Shown: positions 1-10,321, counted from the first letter of the stretch. The stretch is DNA of 64,000 nt from Durusdinium trenchii (GCA_963970005.1 CAXAMN010015335.1:560546-624545), one strand, 5' to 3'. Notes: a model not told the origin generated them from the sequence alone. Program-made: numbers and translations.

Positions 1-332
1 TTCAAGAATACATGTGACATGTATGTTAAATTTCGACTTGCTTACGCGGCTTACGCAAGTTTCATCTCACAAAAAACGCTTACGCAACCTTACGCACATC
101 AGAGTTTTGCTTACGCGAAGGATTCATATGACAAGCCCACTACTAAACATGAACAGGGAGGTTCTTAGCGCGGCTCATATGTTGCCCCACCAAGTCAAGA
201 AATGTTTCCCTTTGGGGTAACAAAAAACGATGAGAAACTTGAATCACAGCAATCAACCCTCCGAGGCGCCGTAACCCTCCGGTTACCGGGTAGGGACGGG
301 ATACGTAACCCTCCAACCGGTCTCAGGGGCAC

Positions 333-393
333 CCACAGGTCCACGGCTGTCTCGGCCAAAGAGATCACCACAATGACGAAATCAAAGATGTTC
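333..393 (-). CDS. Voltage-gated cation channel, exon carrying S3
   Basis: Read on the minus strand this 61-nt exon gives 'NIFDFVIVVISLAETAVDLW', a typical S3 helix of a voltage-sensor domain: the Asn-x-x-Asp start, with the conserved acidic residue of the charge-transfer centre, is followed by a hydrophobic helix. The acceptor is CCCAG and the donor TGG/GTGCCC. The exon continues the S2 exon (853-939) in frame by completing a split Trp codon, giving 'SSWNIFDF', the canonical S2-S3 junction of Cav/Nav-type channels. The S4 and pore exons must lie left of base 1; I see none in 1-330. Seen: frame, splice ends and helix pattern. Known: family architecture. Ion selectivity cannot be told. Confidence 0.75.
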
Positions 394-852
394 CTGGGAT
401 TTTTTTGTGACCGATTTGAAACGACGATCTGGGTGACCGATTTTCAGGTGTCTAGTGATTTGCCTCTTAGAGGTTGGATGTCCAAAAAAGGTCAAAGATC
501 TGGGTGACCAAGCGAACATCATGTCACAAAAACAATTCTTTGTCTTTTGTTGGAGGTTGATACGTATGAATCATGTCGTCGGTGTCTTGCAGGCGCTCTT
601 TACTTGGGAGCTATAAACCCTTATGCGTTCTCGGGATGACTAGGGGTGTGGCTGAAACTGGGGCCCAAACGCACGTTCTAACAAAAACACACCACTTAAC
701 ACCCTTCTGATCTCGCAACCTTTTAGGACCCACCCCCCAACCACTCTGAGCCTGTCAGTGTGACATCCTGTCCACATCCCGTTCTCTGGGGTCTGCTGCA
801 TCCCACTTGGTGCACCAAGCCAAGTCCGCCTGACTGTCCGCAGCCGAGGTTC

Positions 853-939
853 CAGGAAGACTCAGACCCTCTCCAAAAGGTCTCACAACCAAGCGCATAG
901 AGCTTAATCACGATCTCCATGAAAAAAATGAACACCATC
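853..939 (-). CDS. Voltage-gated cation channel, exon carrying S2
   Basis: The minus strand reads 'MVFIFFMEIVIKLYALG' followed by 'CETFWRGSESSW'. This is a textbook S2 helix: hydrophobic, with Phe-x-x-Glu-x-x-x-Lys of the gating charge-transfer centre, ending in the Ala-Leu-Gly and Phe-Trp loop that leads to S3. The acceptor is TGTGAG/GATGG. The 3' junction falls inside a GGAAC that occurs both at the exon end and at the start of the S3 exon, so the intron is either GA-donor or ambiguous within a 5-bp direct repeat. It lies 459 bp upstream of the S3 exon and about 1.4 kb downstream of the S1-S2 loop exon in transcript order. Confidence 0.78.
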
Positions 940-2369
940 CTCACACATTGGGCGGCTAAATGCGGCTATCCTTTAATAAACACGTTTTATGAAGTGACCC
1001 CCTGGGACATCTGGCTCTATCCGGACCACCCCCTAGGACAGGCGACTCACATTGGACATTGGGGGTGGGGTGATTTCAGGGGTCTATGTATGTAATATGT
1101 ATATATAAGGTTGTGTGAATGGTCCGTACATGGACGGCTTGGGCTAGATCCACCTAAACGGACAACATCTCCAAAACACATGCAAAGGCAAAGACCCATC
1201 TGTCGCTGCAACTTGAGTGGGTCTTCTTTATTGGAAACACTGTAATTGCTGAAGTTAGGGATTGACAGTGCTGATAGGAACTGAGACATGATAAAGGTCC
1301 TGGATTAAAAATGCATACCCTCACGCATGTTCACGTGACAGGCAATCATCTTACCAAACAATCCATGGGAATGGAATAGTTGCCTACATTGGGAGCTTTG
1401 GGGTGGCTGTTGAAATGCTCTTTTGGGGTCAATATCGGCCATATGGCTTTGGGTCAAGACTCGGAGCTCGACCTCCCTAGTAGTTTGTTCTGTTCATTCT
1501 ACAGTGGTTTCAAAGGTTCGATGGCACTGGCACCCCAAGACGTCCTTTAGATGGAGGCCCATATACAGTAAATCATCTTTTGGGGATTGTGCCATCTACT
1601 CTCAAACCACTGTGCATATACTGTATACCCCCCTTAGAACTCTTGGATACTCTTGGTTCTCCCCAAGACTTGGCCACTTGGGATTTGACCGAAGAGTCTT
1701 AATGGGGATGTGCACCAACTTCTTCAGTTCGTGACCTCTAACTGGAGTGCCTGTTTGTGACCTTTGACCTTTTGCGACCTCAAGCTAGGATATGAAGTTC
1801 GGTCATTTTTGAAGAACCAGGCATGGATTGTTGGGGACATGTTCACCGCTGTTCACCCTTAAAAACACAGATGCAAAAGCACCGTCCACTTTAGCAACCG
1901 GCTTCCAGTGTGGCGACCGGGGTGGCCGGGGTGGTGCCGGTGTGATGCCAGTACCGGGAGTGGGTTCAAAGGTTTCCACCAACCCATATTCAGTGAACAA
2001 AAAGAGCTTCAGGTGTTATGGCCTGGAATTGAACAAATCCCGCGGGAGGCAAGTCTTTGAAACCTTCACCCCTGAGAATCGTAACATGGAAGGAGGTCAG
2101 GAGGTCTCTTGAAATCAAAACAAGGTCATGGTGCACTGAGCTGTGTTCCAACACTTCCGCACAGCCATCAAATCATGTCAGGCATCAAAGCATTCACGAC
2201 AGCATACCATCCAGGAATATCAGCCTGACGGTCGGATCGTGCGCTCCAAAAACTTCCCACCTTCGGGGTATGCTTTGGATATCTTTGGATAGCGTTCAAC
2301 GTTCCAAACACGACGTCCGCGCTCCCAAAAAACAGTTCCGCGCAGCCCGCGGGCCGCGGTCAACACACC

Positions 2370-2437
2370 CAGTTGTATGGGATCTCCATGGGGTTGCTTT
2401 CGTCATGCGCTGCGGTCTGTCTCGTCATGCGGATTTC
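2370..2437 (-). CDS. Voltage-gated cation channel, S1-S2 loop exon
   Basis: The acceptor GATGCAG opens 22 codons plus two bases reading 'EIRMTRQTAAHDESNPMEIP' then 'YN' and a split Trp. It is polar and acidic, as expected for an extracellular S1-S2 loop, and enters S2 at 'PYNW-MVFIFF'. The donor can be placed as TGG/GTGTG (canonical GT) with acceptor GAGG/ATG, or one base earlier; both give the same protein. Phase agrees with the exons on both sides, the main support for the call. Confidence 0.6.
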
Positions 2438-2612
2438 CTGCATCGCAGGTGCAATCGCAGGTCACTGATGGTCTCTGAAGCCCAAACACGAACAAACGAG
2501 GCCTGGCCGTGACACTCCAAAACCAGGAAGTCAAGGGGCACCCCTCCGAGGCTTACGGGGCCCCCGTATCGGAGGGGTCTGGCAGGGCCGACGCGACGGC
2601 CACCGCGAAGAC

Positions 2613-2657
2613 GGCGGTGATTTCACCGGCGCTCAGCTCACGGACGGTGATCGAGTG
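2613..2657 (-). CDS. Possible extra or cassette exon in the channel S1-S2 loop
   Basis: Inside the 600-bp intron between the S1 exon and the loop exon is a GC-rich patch with strong codon bias. Read after the acceptor TTCACAG it gives 'HSITVRELSAGEITA' and can end at a GT donor (GCC/GTCTTC) after 45 nt. That would insert in phase after 'ATLGQ'. The frame stays open further, into 'VFAVAVASALPDPSD', and an inverted repeat (CCCCTCCGATACGGGG paired with CCCCGTAAGCCTCGGAGGGG) follows at about 2535-2575. It could be a real loop exon, an alternative exon, or an unrelated open patch. Confidence 0.3.
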
Positions 2658-3039
2658 CTGTGAACGAAACAGCTGAAGCCGGTCGTTTCGAAGCAACAAA
2701 AACCATGCAAACACCAAACATGGTACTTCGTTGGTCATATAATGATCCGTATTATAGAGCATAGGGGCTGGAGGTCAACAAAACCATACAAAACCCAACC
2801 CTACCCCAGCCCCCAGAAGTTACAAAACAAGATTTCATACAATCCCTGACTCCCTGACGCCCTTCAATCATTTTGGTGCTGCTCTATCTGCTCTGCTCCT
2901 CCGAATTCAAAGATGAAGCGCTTGCCAATGGTCGGTGCTCATGGAAAGCATCCCAACCCGTAGCTCCCAAGCAGTTTCTTTTGGAGAGAATCACCCTCAC
3001 CGACCGACTGACCGAGTGTGAGAGTGCAAGGCGTGGTGC

Positions 3040-3105
3040 CTGGCCCAAGGTGGCTGCAACATCGATCTCCACACCCAGCAGGATGCCATTGACGAGGATG
3101 AGGGC
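3040..3105 (-). CDS. Voltage-gated cation channel, exon with outer half of S1
   Basis: Exactly 22 codons: 'ALILVNGILLGVEIDVAATL' then 'GQ'. This is the second half of an S1 helix with the Asn and the Gly-Val-Glu-x-Asp exit seen in protist cation channels. The acceptor is GTCAAG. The donor reads CAG/GCACCA, a GC donor. Fused to the upstream exon ending '...SPYFTYVIM' it makes one continuous hydrophobic S1. The junction sequences ATG/GCC (donor side) and AAG/GCC (acceptor side) share GGCC, so the exact cut is ambiguous without changing the protein. Confidence 0.72.
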
Positions 3106-3528
3106 CTTGACGAGGATGCGCTTCTATTGGCGTGAGATACTGCCGCTCTACAGGCACTCACGGAAAAACTGTAAAAGCAAAATGCCAAGACCAATGTCAA
3201 GAATCATCATGAGAGGACATCATAAAACTCCATGTTGACAAGTCGAGCATGGAGCTGAGCGCCGAATGGGCAGAAGTCTGGCGCCGACAAGTCGATCTCT
3301 TCGTATCGAAAGGCTGGAAGGATCAATCCATCCACAAATCCAAGCATTTATGCTATTATTTGATACATACTAAACTTCTTCTTCTCCTTCCATTCCCTCC
3401 ATGTTCTTTCCCTCTCTCCCCAACTTCGGTTTCTCGCCCTCCATCCCACTTCTCTCGAAGGGCTGCCTACTTCTCCTTCTCTCCTTCTCTCAGCCTCCCA
3501 TATCGTCCGAGAGTTTCTTCCAGGTGGC

Positions 3529-3624
3529 CATGATGACGTAGGTGAAATACGGCGAGTTGACGATGCACTTGAGCCGCCCTTTGTAGCTCTCGGGCTCGCT
3601 CGAGCGCAGGGAGCCCGTCCGTGC
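3529..3624 (-). CDS. Voltage-gated cation channel, exon with pre-S1 and start of S1
   Basis: Thirty-two codons in phase 0 after the acceptor GCGTCAG. The protein starts 'ARTGSLRSSEPESYKGRLKC' and ends 'IVNSPYFTYVIM'. The pattern (basic linker, Lys-Cys-Ile-Val-x-Ser-Pro-x-Phe, then hydrophobic) is the usual entry into S1 of voltage-gated Ca/Na-type channels. The donor is a GC (ATG/GCCACC). GC and GA donors are established for Symbiodinium introns. The rest of the N-terminus must come from exons at higher coordinates. Confidence 0.65.
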
Positions 3625-4220
3625 CTGACGCGACGTTTAGGACGTTGAGGAGGAGTCAACCACCCCCCCGGAGACTCCGATTGGCATGTTTAAGATGTTT
3701 AAGTAACTATACCCCTATTCAACGGCGCCTTCGTATCATTCGTCGTCTGGTGTGTATTGACAGGTGTCGACTCATGGATTGGTCGACGGCAGGTTGTCGT
3801 TGTTTCTGTTGTTTCTTGTTTAAGAAGGCTCCTAGGGGGCGTTGCGTCTTTCTTCCTTGTCTTCCTTACAGTTAAGCTCACAGTGGATCAAGATCTACCA
3901 ATGTTTGAGAATCTCATGATATTTGAGAAATGATCCTTTCCAAATACGATCATGAGAGAGTGTGCGTGTTGCCCCATATTACCCTCATCCGCAACCCCTT
4001 TTGTGGGAAGTGAATCAAGTGACCCAGTGCTAAAAAACAACTTGCAATATTGTAATATCTTATAATTATTATATACAATATTGATGCACCCCGACACCTC
4101 CAAACCAAATTTATATATAGAACAATAATGTAAAACTTCAGGAGACAGTCCTGAAAGCCATTGAAAGCCAGCCCTTGAAGACCTCGATCCAACCAATTGA
4201 CTTCAATGCTCCCAAGGTGC

Positions 4221-4282
4221 TTTTGAGGCCGTGCGGCTGGCTTTCAGCTTGCGCCGAGAGATGATGCCTAGGCCGTCTCCGG
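4221..4282 (-). CDS. Probable upstream exon of the channel gene (basic linker)
   Basis: The minus strand after acceptor CAAGCCAG reads 'GDGLGIISRRKLKASRTASK' with strong RNY codon bias and can end at AAAA/GCACC, a GC donor. Both flanks of the following intron would then carry GCAC (donor /GCACCTTGG, acceptor /GCACGGACG), repeating the pattern of the other channel introns. It joins in phase 0 to 'ARTGSLRSSEP...'. Basic, Ser-rich cytoplasmic linker; no domain. Assignment to the channel rests on strand, phase and position only. Confidence 0.4.
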
Positions 4283-4407
4283 CTGGCTTGCGTTGGTGTG
4301 ACGAAAGGGCGACCTCACAATCGGGCGATTTATGTGTATCTCCCAAACCATGCCCGTATGGAATACTTACATTAACTCTGTTTATGACCCCGATGACATA
4401 GGTATTC

Positions 4408-4434
4408 CAGTCCCATGGATGGTCTGGGATCGTT
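4408..4434. repeat. Dispersed repeat, 'TATTCCAGTCCCATGGATGG' type
   Basis: The motif TATTCCAGTCCCATGGATGG followed by TCTGGG here recurs with small changes at about 7152, 15,631, 30,780 (twice in tandem), 37,325 and 45,431. It is probably the end of a small mobile element; its full limits could not be fixed. Confidence 0.6.
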
Positions 4435-4904
4435 GTCAGGTTCAACAGTTTGTTTTTTGCCCAGTGGGCCCTTGGCTGACATCCCCACACCGATAATCGT
4501 CCTCCTCAAACACGACCTAGTTGGGACAGGCATATAGTGATCGATCAGTTGATTCGGCTTTACTCGTCCATGTGTTCCGTCCAGACGGGCTTTGTTCAAC
4601 GGACCGCGCAGTCCCATGCATTGTCGGGGTTCAACCATGATGCCAGCACCGAAAGAGAAGGCACAAAACAAACTGAGCAAGCATGATAGAACTCGAGCAC
4701 GAGATCCGGAAACTGTTGGTAGAAGGGTTCAGTCTGTTGAGTCTCGTATTTTGGTCCAAACGATGGCAAACTCAACGTCGACTCAACCCATGTGATCGGT
4801 GGTTCGATCCGAGCAAGTCGAGGTGTGTTCCGGCGTGAGCGGGGGAGCGGGGAAGCACCCAACGACTCGATGCAGCGGCAACCTATCCCAAACACGAGCT
4901 GTGG

Positions 4905-5075
4905 ACTGCCATATAATATGCGGATCAGGCCAGGGGTGGTTGACCTGGGGTCAATAATATATAGGCATACATGAAGCGTCTAGGTATATTGGGATGGTTT
5001 TCTTGATGAATGTAGGCTGATGTTCCACCCAGCAATATACCGACGTATACATGGAGTGTCTGGGCATTCGTGGTG
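4905..5075. repeat. Dispersed repeat with 'GATCAGGCCAGGGGTGG' core
   Basis: Contains GCGGATCAGGCCAGGGG, then a GGGGTCAATAATATATAGGCATACATG segment ending in AGCGTCTAGG, and a second CATGGAGTGTCTGGG end. The same core and the same CATACATGGAGTGT end occur at 49,146-49,307, so this is a mobile-element family whose ends resemble CCAGACACTCCATGTATGCC in inverted orientation. Confidence 0.6.
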
Positions 5076-5360
5076 GGGATAGCTGAACCTGAGATTCCTG
5101 CCAAACTTTGGAATAATTCCGCCAGGGAATGCCAGGGACATGTCTTGCCCAGTTTCAAGGGGTGGGCGAACATTCCTCGACCATCGAAACTGGACGAGTT
5201 GTGTATGACCCCATTTTCCAATGACCCGTCCATGCAAGCAACATACGATAACATAGTTTATATCTCTTCCACACCGCCCGGACCATCCACTTATCTCTTC
5301 CACACACGACACGCCCAAACCATCCACGACACTGGCCGATTTACCCACCCTTGGGGTGGC

Positions 5361-5531
5361 AAGAGTGGCCAAAAGGCCTTATAGGACACGTCCTCCAACA
5401 CAATTTGGGAGGACATATTATGTTACAAGGCCTTTTGACCTCCCAACAGAGGTTAAGTGACCTTATAAGACCCTAGCAGGGTACCTGTGGGATAGCCTAT
5501 TATAGGGTTCTTCGACCTCTGTTGGTCTGTT
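5361..5531. repeat. Two adjacent hairpin elements
   Basis: First hairpin: GGCCAAAAGGCCTTATA...GTCCTCC pairs with GGAGGAC...ACAAGGCCTTTTGACC (5361-5444). It abuts or overlaps a second: CCAACAGAGGT (about 5447) pairs with ACCTCTGTTGG (about 5514-5524). The loops are unrelated. They look like two small fold-back insertions side by side. Confidence 0.55.
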
Positions 5532-5547
5532 GGTGGTTGATCCTTCC

Positions 5548-5670
5548 CAGTCCCACCGAAAAGCGTCGACCGTTCTTCGCCCCGAGTGGCGTTCCACGAA
5601 GTCACTTTTGGCCCCACCCGCATAGGGATCGGCATTCCTCGGCGTTCCGGCGGACTTGACTCCCTGGGAC
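5548..5670 (-). CDS. Candidate exon, unknown protein
   Basis: The minus strand after acceptor TCTCCGTCAG stays open with strong RNY bias: 'SQGVKSAGTPRNADPYAGGA' and on through 'KSDFVERHSGRRTVDAFRWDW'. No recognised domain. The plus strand is also open and coding-like ('VAFHEVTFGPTRIGIGIP'), so strand is not certain; minus is preferred for its acceptor and because the neighbours are minus. The 3' end would need a GA donor (GACTGG/GAAGG). Confidence 0.35.
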
Positions 5671-6987
5671 CTGACGGAGAAACCCTCGAAGCACGGAGAC
5701 CTCACGTGCCAATCCTTCGGGCTCGGTCGCCTATAGTATATAAGGACACCACTCGCGACCTGGCCGTGCTACGGAGCGGTGTTGTTTCGGGGCACCGGGA
5801 GACCGCTTGCGTGCCAAGAAAGGAGTCAGTCAGAGTCCCAGTCAGCCAGTCCCAAGGAAATTGGAGGGGATGCTTTAGCATGGTTCTTCCAAGTGAGCCG
5901 AGATTCTTTTTCAGAGGTGGTGGTGTGAAGCAGGTTTGTATAAAGTATAAACCCTTGTATCTCAAAAACAATCTCAGCTGACCGAAATTGATCTCCTGGT
6001 CAGGAGGCCACATTCAAATGGGACTCCGCAATGGTCACAGTGGCCTTCAGAAGCCATGGTGTCTCGTGCTCCAACCCCCTAGCAAAGTCCGGCACCAAGC
6101 AATTCCCCCCAAAAGTCCGGGACCGTTGACTCAAGCATCTGATCATCTGGACTCGTCATTCTCTCGATCTCCTGCTGGTGCTTCTTCTGCGGGCGACTGA
6201 AACGGGCGACTGCGCTCTGTGCACAGCGCTGCTGGTGACTGGATGTTCCCCCAAAAAATCACACCGGTGACAGTACCACATTCTACCTCACTGATGAGCG
6301 GATCCCTGTTCCTGCGTAGCACTGGGTGTCTGTTTGCAACCAGTGCTCTCCGCCATCAGCCATCCATGTATGGAACGGTTCTACTTATAGGGTTCATAAA
6401 ATGGAGTCAATGTAAGTCTCACATCCCCCAATGTAAGAACACGTAAGACAGAACTGTCCTGACAAAACAGTTTGGAATCAATTCATAGCCTTCGGTGTGA
6501 GTGAGGCAGATCCAAAACAAGCCAGAAAGGAGGGGACCAAGTATGATCCAATCATAGCTAGCCATGCAATCAAATCCTCCAGCAGTCACAAAGGGGAGCC
6601 TATTAAAGGATAGGGGTGCCCATTATCCACTCACTTAGGGACTGAAAACCACCCCTTTGTGACTCCTGGCTGTCTGTTTTTTTCAGTTTGAAACTGCCGC
6701 CACGCCCCGTCAGGTCTCGAACCGCCTTGCGGCCGATATGTTTACCAACCCACTGAATAGGATCTGTTCCTCTCAAAACCAGGATCCCGAATTCCCCTCT
6801 ACCACGACCTTCCAAACAGGTCTACAAGCCCTGAAGAAGCCCTGACAGTCTACAGGCGGTCGCCTCCATTTCGTCTCGACCGCTTTCAGTGCCGGAAGGT
6901 CTAACGGCGTTTCGGTGCTCGGTCAGACCGCGGTCGTGCGACCGTCCCGGACCGACCGGTCCCTCGACCGGCCTCCCGTGACCCGTC

Positions 6988-7075
6988 CTGGGAGTGCTGT
7001 CCGAAGAAGCCGTCCGAGACGGCATGGCCCATGCGGGGCGAGCGGGGCACGTCGCCGCCGCCGTGGCCCTGCGGA
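6988..7075 (-). CDS. Candidate exon, Gly/Ser/Pro-rich
   Basis: A good acceptor (CGGACTCTTCCAG) is followed by 29 codons plus one base, reading 'PQGHGGGDVPRSPRMGHAV' then 'SDGFFGQHSQ'. The end CCCAG/GACGGG would be a GA donor. It looks like a disordered segment. The plus strand gives an equally open frame ('VLSEEAVRDGMAHAGRAGHV'), so confidence is limited. Confidence 0.38.
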
Positions 7076-7814
7076 CTGGAAGAGTCCGAATGGATGGGTC
7101 ATAGATAGTGTAGGTGACTTATAAGTGAAATATATAAGTGTATGTAGCTTTTCCAGTCCCATGGATGGTCTGGACTATGGTCTGGTTATGGTGGTTCATA
7201 GGCTAGCAGTTCCATCCTGATAGGCCAGCAGTTCCATCCAGGTATCTATGTTTTGTTATGAGTCCCACGGTTGGATAGGGGCAACTACCCTCCAACATGG
7301 CTGGAAAAATTGCATATACGGAAAAGGGTAGTATATGAATATGTCATCCAATGTGATTGTCGTTTCAAAGTAATTAGATTGCACAACCCTCAAGATGTCC
7401 TTTAGAGCGGGGGTAGCGCTGTGAGTGTCCCAACCTGTCGCGGGAACAGGACACGCAAAGCCACTTGCTAGGCAGAGTCCTCAGGGAGAGTACAAGCTCA
7501 ACCGCTGTGGATTGGACAAACAAGACGAGCCACATCGCCACATCGAACCACTGGTGCTTGGCCGCACGGGAAAGGCGCATAAAGGCGCTACCCCCCGCCC
7601 CCTGGGACAACAGTGGTTTTCACTGTCCAGTCCAGTTGCCTCCGTGGAGGGCAGATGAAGAAATTCGAACCTTCCCCATCGGCTGGGTGAGGCCGGCCCG
7701 GCACAAATGGGCCAAGTTGGTGTCCCAACCTCTAAGCTTGGACGCTCCGAACTCCACCTGTTGCAGTCGTGTGAAAGAGAAGACACTGACTGGCCATGGC
7801 GTGGCGTGTAGAAC

Positions 7815-7912
7815 CCGTGCCCTTTCTCTCGAGGACGACACGAGGTTGAGGCGCCTGATACATCCGCTGAAGCTTCACTTCGTGCTCCAAGTTCTCGAAC
7901 AAACGAGCTTGC
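7815..7912 (-). CDS. Candidate exon, predicted coiled coil
   Basis: The acceptor ATCTGTGCCAG opens 32 codons: 'QARLFENLEHEVKLQRMYQA' then 'PQPRVVLERKGT', ending at a GT donor (ACGG/GTTCTAC). The charged, leucine-spaced pattern suggests a coiled coil. It pairs naturally with the candidate exon just upstream (about 8113-8148). Function unknown. Confidence 0.42.
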
Positions 7913-8112
7913 CTGGCACAGATGTCTGGAGAACTCACCAGAACGAACCCGGAGCACCAGGATGGAGTATAAGGGTTTCTGCCGCCGACAGTAGGACCCC
8001 TGAAACCAACCACCTACTGATTAGTGGATGGTCTGAAGGATCAATGTAGGCAAATATTCCAGATCCCCGGATGTTTTGCTTGGATTCCCAGGTTTTTTCG
8101 CTGCCCAAGTGA

Positions 8113-8148
8113 GCTATCTGCCTCTCGAACTGCACGTCCAAGTATCTC
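8113..8148 (-). CDS. Candidate small exon, helical
   Basis: After acceptor GGCCAG the minus strand reads 'RYLDVQFERQIAHL' and stays open beyond ('GSEKTWESKQ'). The 3' limit is uncertain: a GC donor at TTGG/GCAGCG would end it here. Charged and helical like the 7815-7912 exon. Confidence 0.3.
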
Positions 8149-9125
8149 CTGGCCGATCGAAAGAGATTTCAGAAGGGATGATTCATTCAGCACTCCCCCC
8201 CAAAGGGCAAAAACATGCAAAAACCGTGTTCGTGTCTATACACTGCGAACCACAGGGGAGACTCCGACAGTGGTGCATAGCGTGGTGGAGACCCAAGACC
8301 ATCGTAACGAAGCAACATTGATCCTGCTTTGTCCGCCACTCTCAAAAATAGTAGTGGATGGCATGCCCCTTGAAAGACGACAAAATCCTCTACGAGAAGG
8401 ATGTCCAATTATGTCAACTTGAATTTCTGTCTGTGTGGACCGTCACAGCCATTTTGCCTGCCAAAGATTTCCAGTAGTGTTTTCTATTATTGCTCACAGT
8501 GACACTGCAAATAGCTATCATACTGAAGTAGGGTTTCTCGATTCACGGCTAGCGGCTAGTTAAGCACTGCGCGCTTCTGTGTCTAAGCTCCCAAAGAATT
8601 CCAAAACAGGTCGGCGACATGGATTGGCTCGACAGATCCCAAGCTTCGTGCGGGGTGACCGCTCGACCGACCTGATCAACGTTCGGTCCCCGAAGCAGAC
8701 TCGAACGCGTCTTCCCGGGTACAGGTGATGTTGTACCTGGACCCTATACTGACACAGTACCTGGGAAAATGGGATATGGCCACCCAAAAAGAACAGGTAT
8801 ACCATGGTAAATGGTATACCCGTTCTCTGAGGTACGAACTGAGGGTGCCCAAACTGGTCTTTGGCATTGATTCGCCGGTTCTGGAGGGGCTGTAATCAAC
8901 CAAAGAACCATTTGGGAAGACTGCGCCGCAGGGCAGGCTGTGGAGAACAGGAAAATCAGGAGCCAGCAAAATTGAAGTGTAGAAAGAGTTGGATGTGATG
9001 ATGTGATCATGGGGCAGGGGTGAAGGTAGGCACATATAATTGCCAAAAAAGCGTGCACGAATCCAGTACGCACCGGACATTCTTGCTCGCACCCCAGCGG
9101 AGGTCGAAACCGCGTGCGGAGTGTC

Positions 9126-9191
9126 CTCAACTCGCTAAACTCGTCGTCGCGGAGCTGCGCGTCTTCCTCCTTGTCGCCGCCCAAATCCAAC
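9126..9191 (-). CDS. Candidate exon, acidic
   Basis: The acceptor CTCTGCAG is followed by 'LDLGGDKEEDAQLRDDEFSE' and a Leu, with near-perfect RNY codons in a GC-rich island. The end TTGAG/GACACTCC would be a GA donor. Acidic, probably disordered; no domain recognised. Confidence 0.4.
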
Positions 9192-10010
9192 CTGCAGAGC
9201 GCCACGGAGCTTGCCGCGATCCAACCGCCGGTGTGGTGAGCCCACCGAACATCGAACGTATAAAACATATACCCAGATCTTCCAACTATGCCAAATTCCA
9301 ACTATGCCAAACCCGCCAAAACAACAAAATTTGGCATGTTTGAAAGATCGAATGGTATAAAACACGACGTTCGTCCTCAAGTCTAAGACAACCCCCGTGC
9401 ATAAAAACCGCTCCCGAAAGCATCATGATACGTGGACATTGTCTACCTATCCAGGATTGCACACGAACATGTGAAGTTATATTATGGCTTTTGTGGATCT
9501 TACGGGGTGGAGGAAAACTGGAAAGCCCTACACATTCCCCAAACACAAGTGCAAAAAGAAAGAGCAAAAGATGTCGGGAATTGCACAAAACAACGTTTTC
9601 AAACTCAAACATGTCAAACAATTTCAAGCAAGGCATGCACGCAGCGTTCGACAATCAATCTTCAACACTATACTGGCTGGTCAAACATCAGCTAGCTTCC
9701 ACTAGAAATTCTCTGTTTTCCCAACAGGTCCGCAAGCTTCAAGATTCCAAACAAGAATCAATTCTGTGGCAATCCCAGACACCTAGACATCCTGCAGCAA
9801 CTGGCAGCATGCGCAAGGGCCTAACCTGGTGTCTGTTGCTTCCACCCACAAGGCTCGAGCCGAAACGCCCAGTCGGAGCAACCCGACTCTGTCATGCAGG
9901 TCTGTCTCGACCGGACGTTGAGGATGTCCAACCCAGCAACCCACCAAGCCAAGGCCCTGTGCGAGCATCTGTTTCTTGAAACACCAGCTACAGGAAGCAT
10001 ACTAGCAAAG

Positions 10011-10118
10011 GGCATCGCTACTAGGAGCGATCGGACGCTACTAGGGGCTCCTGGCCTTACTACTAGGAGCAAAGACGCTACTAGCGACTCCTGGCCTTAC
10101 TACTAGGAGCAAAGACGC
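10011..10118. repeat. Short minisatellite, about 46-bp unit
   Basis: CGCTACTAG followed by G/C-G-A/G-CTCCTGGCCTTACTACTAGGAGCAAAGA is repeated with one near-exact second copy and partial units on each side. On the minus strand it spells 'LLVVRPGAPSSVRSLLV', a low-complexity string I recall as frequent in predicted Symbiodinium proteins. Confidence 0.7.
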
Positions 10119-10242
10119 TACTAGCAGCAAGAAGCTACAAAAGTGGCCCACATGTCATGCGACTTTCAAGCCGTCTCCAGCCCTCAAGACTTTCAGGGTG
10201 GCAACCCACCTCAACATAGTATGTATTCGGTCTATTGCATCA

Positions 10243-10321
10243 ACAGTAACAATGGATGATGATGGTTAGGTTGCAGGCCTTGTTGACAAATAGTGATGTT
10301 CTTGTTTACTGACTGTTACAG
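10243..10321 (-). repeat. Introner-like element, copy 1
   Basis: Family defined on the minus strand as: CTGTAACAGTC-R-GT, a variable middle with CACTATTT, then GGCCTGCAACCTAACC and CATCATCATCCA-C/T-TGTTAC. Short terminal inverted repeats (GTAACAGT/ACTGTTAC) bound it. This copy is complete. Others: 23,294, 30,977, 31,388 and 60,200. Confidence 0.65.

Larger units (their letters stand above)
394..3528 (-). other. Introns of the channel gene
   Basis: Apart from the exons listed separately, this stretch is intronic: about 459 bp (394-852), 1,430 bp (940-2369), 602 bp (2438-3039) and 423 bp (3106-3528). The largest intron contains a diverged dispersed-repeat copy near 1360-1440 with the 'GCCTACATTGGGAGCTTTGGGGTGG' type sequence shared with 62,760. 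I see no further exon with a recognisable domain. Confidence 0.5.

Noticed and set aside
4790..4815. GGTTCGATCC, another B-box-like string on plus
   Set aside because: Flanking bases form no T-stem and no upstream A-box is present.
7640..7740. Possible tRNA B-box GGTTCGAATTTC on the minus strand
   Set aside because: No A-box at the right distance and the T-stem does not pair properly.
7465..8049. 194-codon plus-strand ORF
   Set aside because: The coding signal in 7815-7912 fits the minus strand with splice ends; the plus frame is likely its shadow.
8448..8470. Second leader-like string (CCGTCACAGCCATTTTG)
   Set aside because: Requires an insertion and loses the GGCTCAAG end; a chance match.
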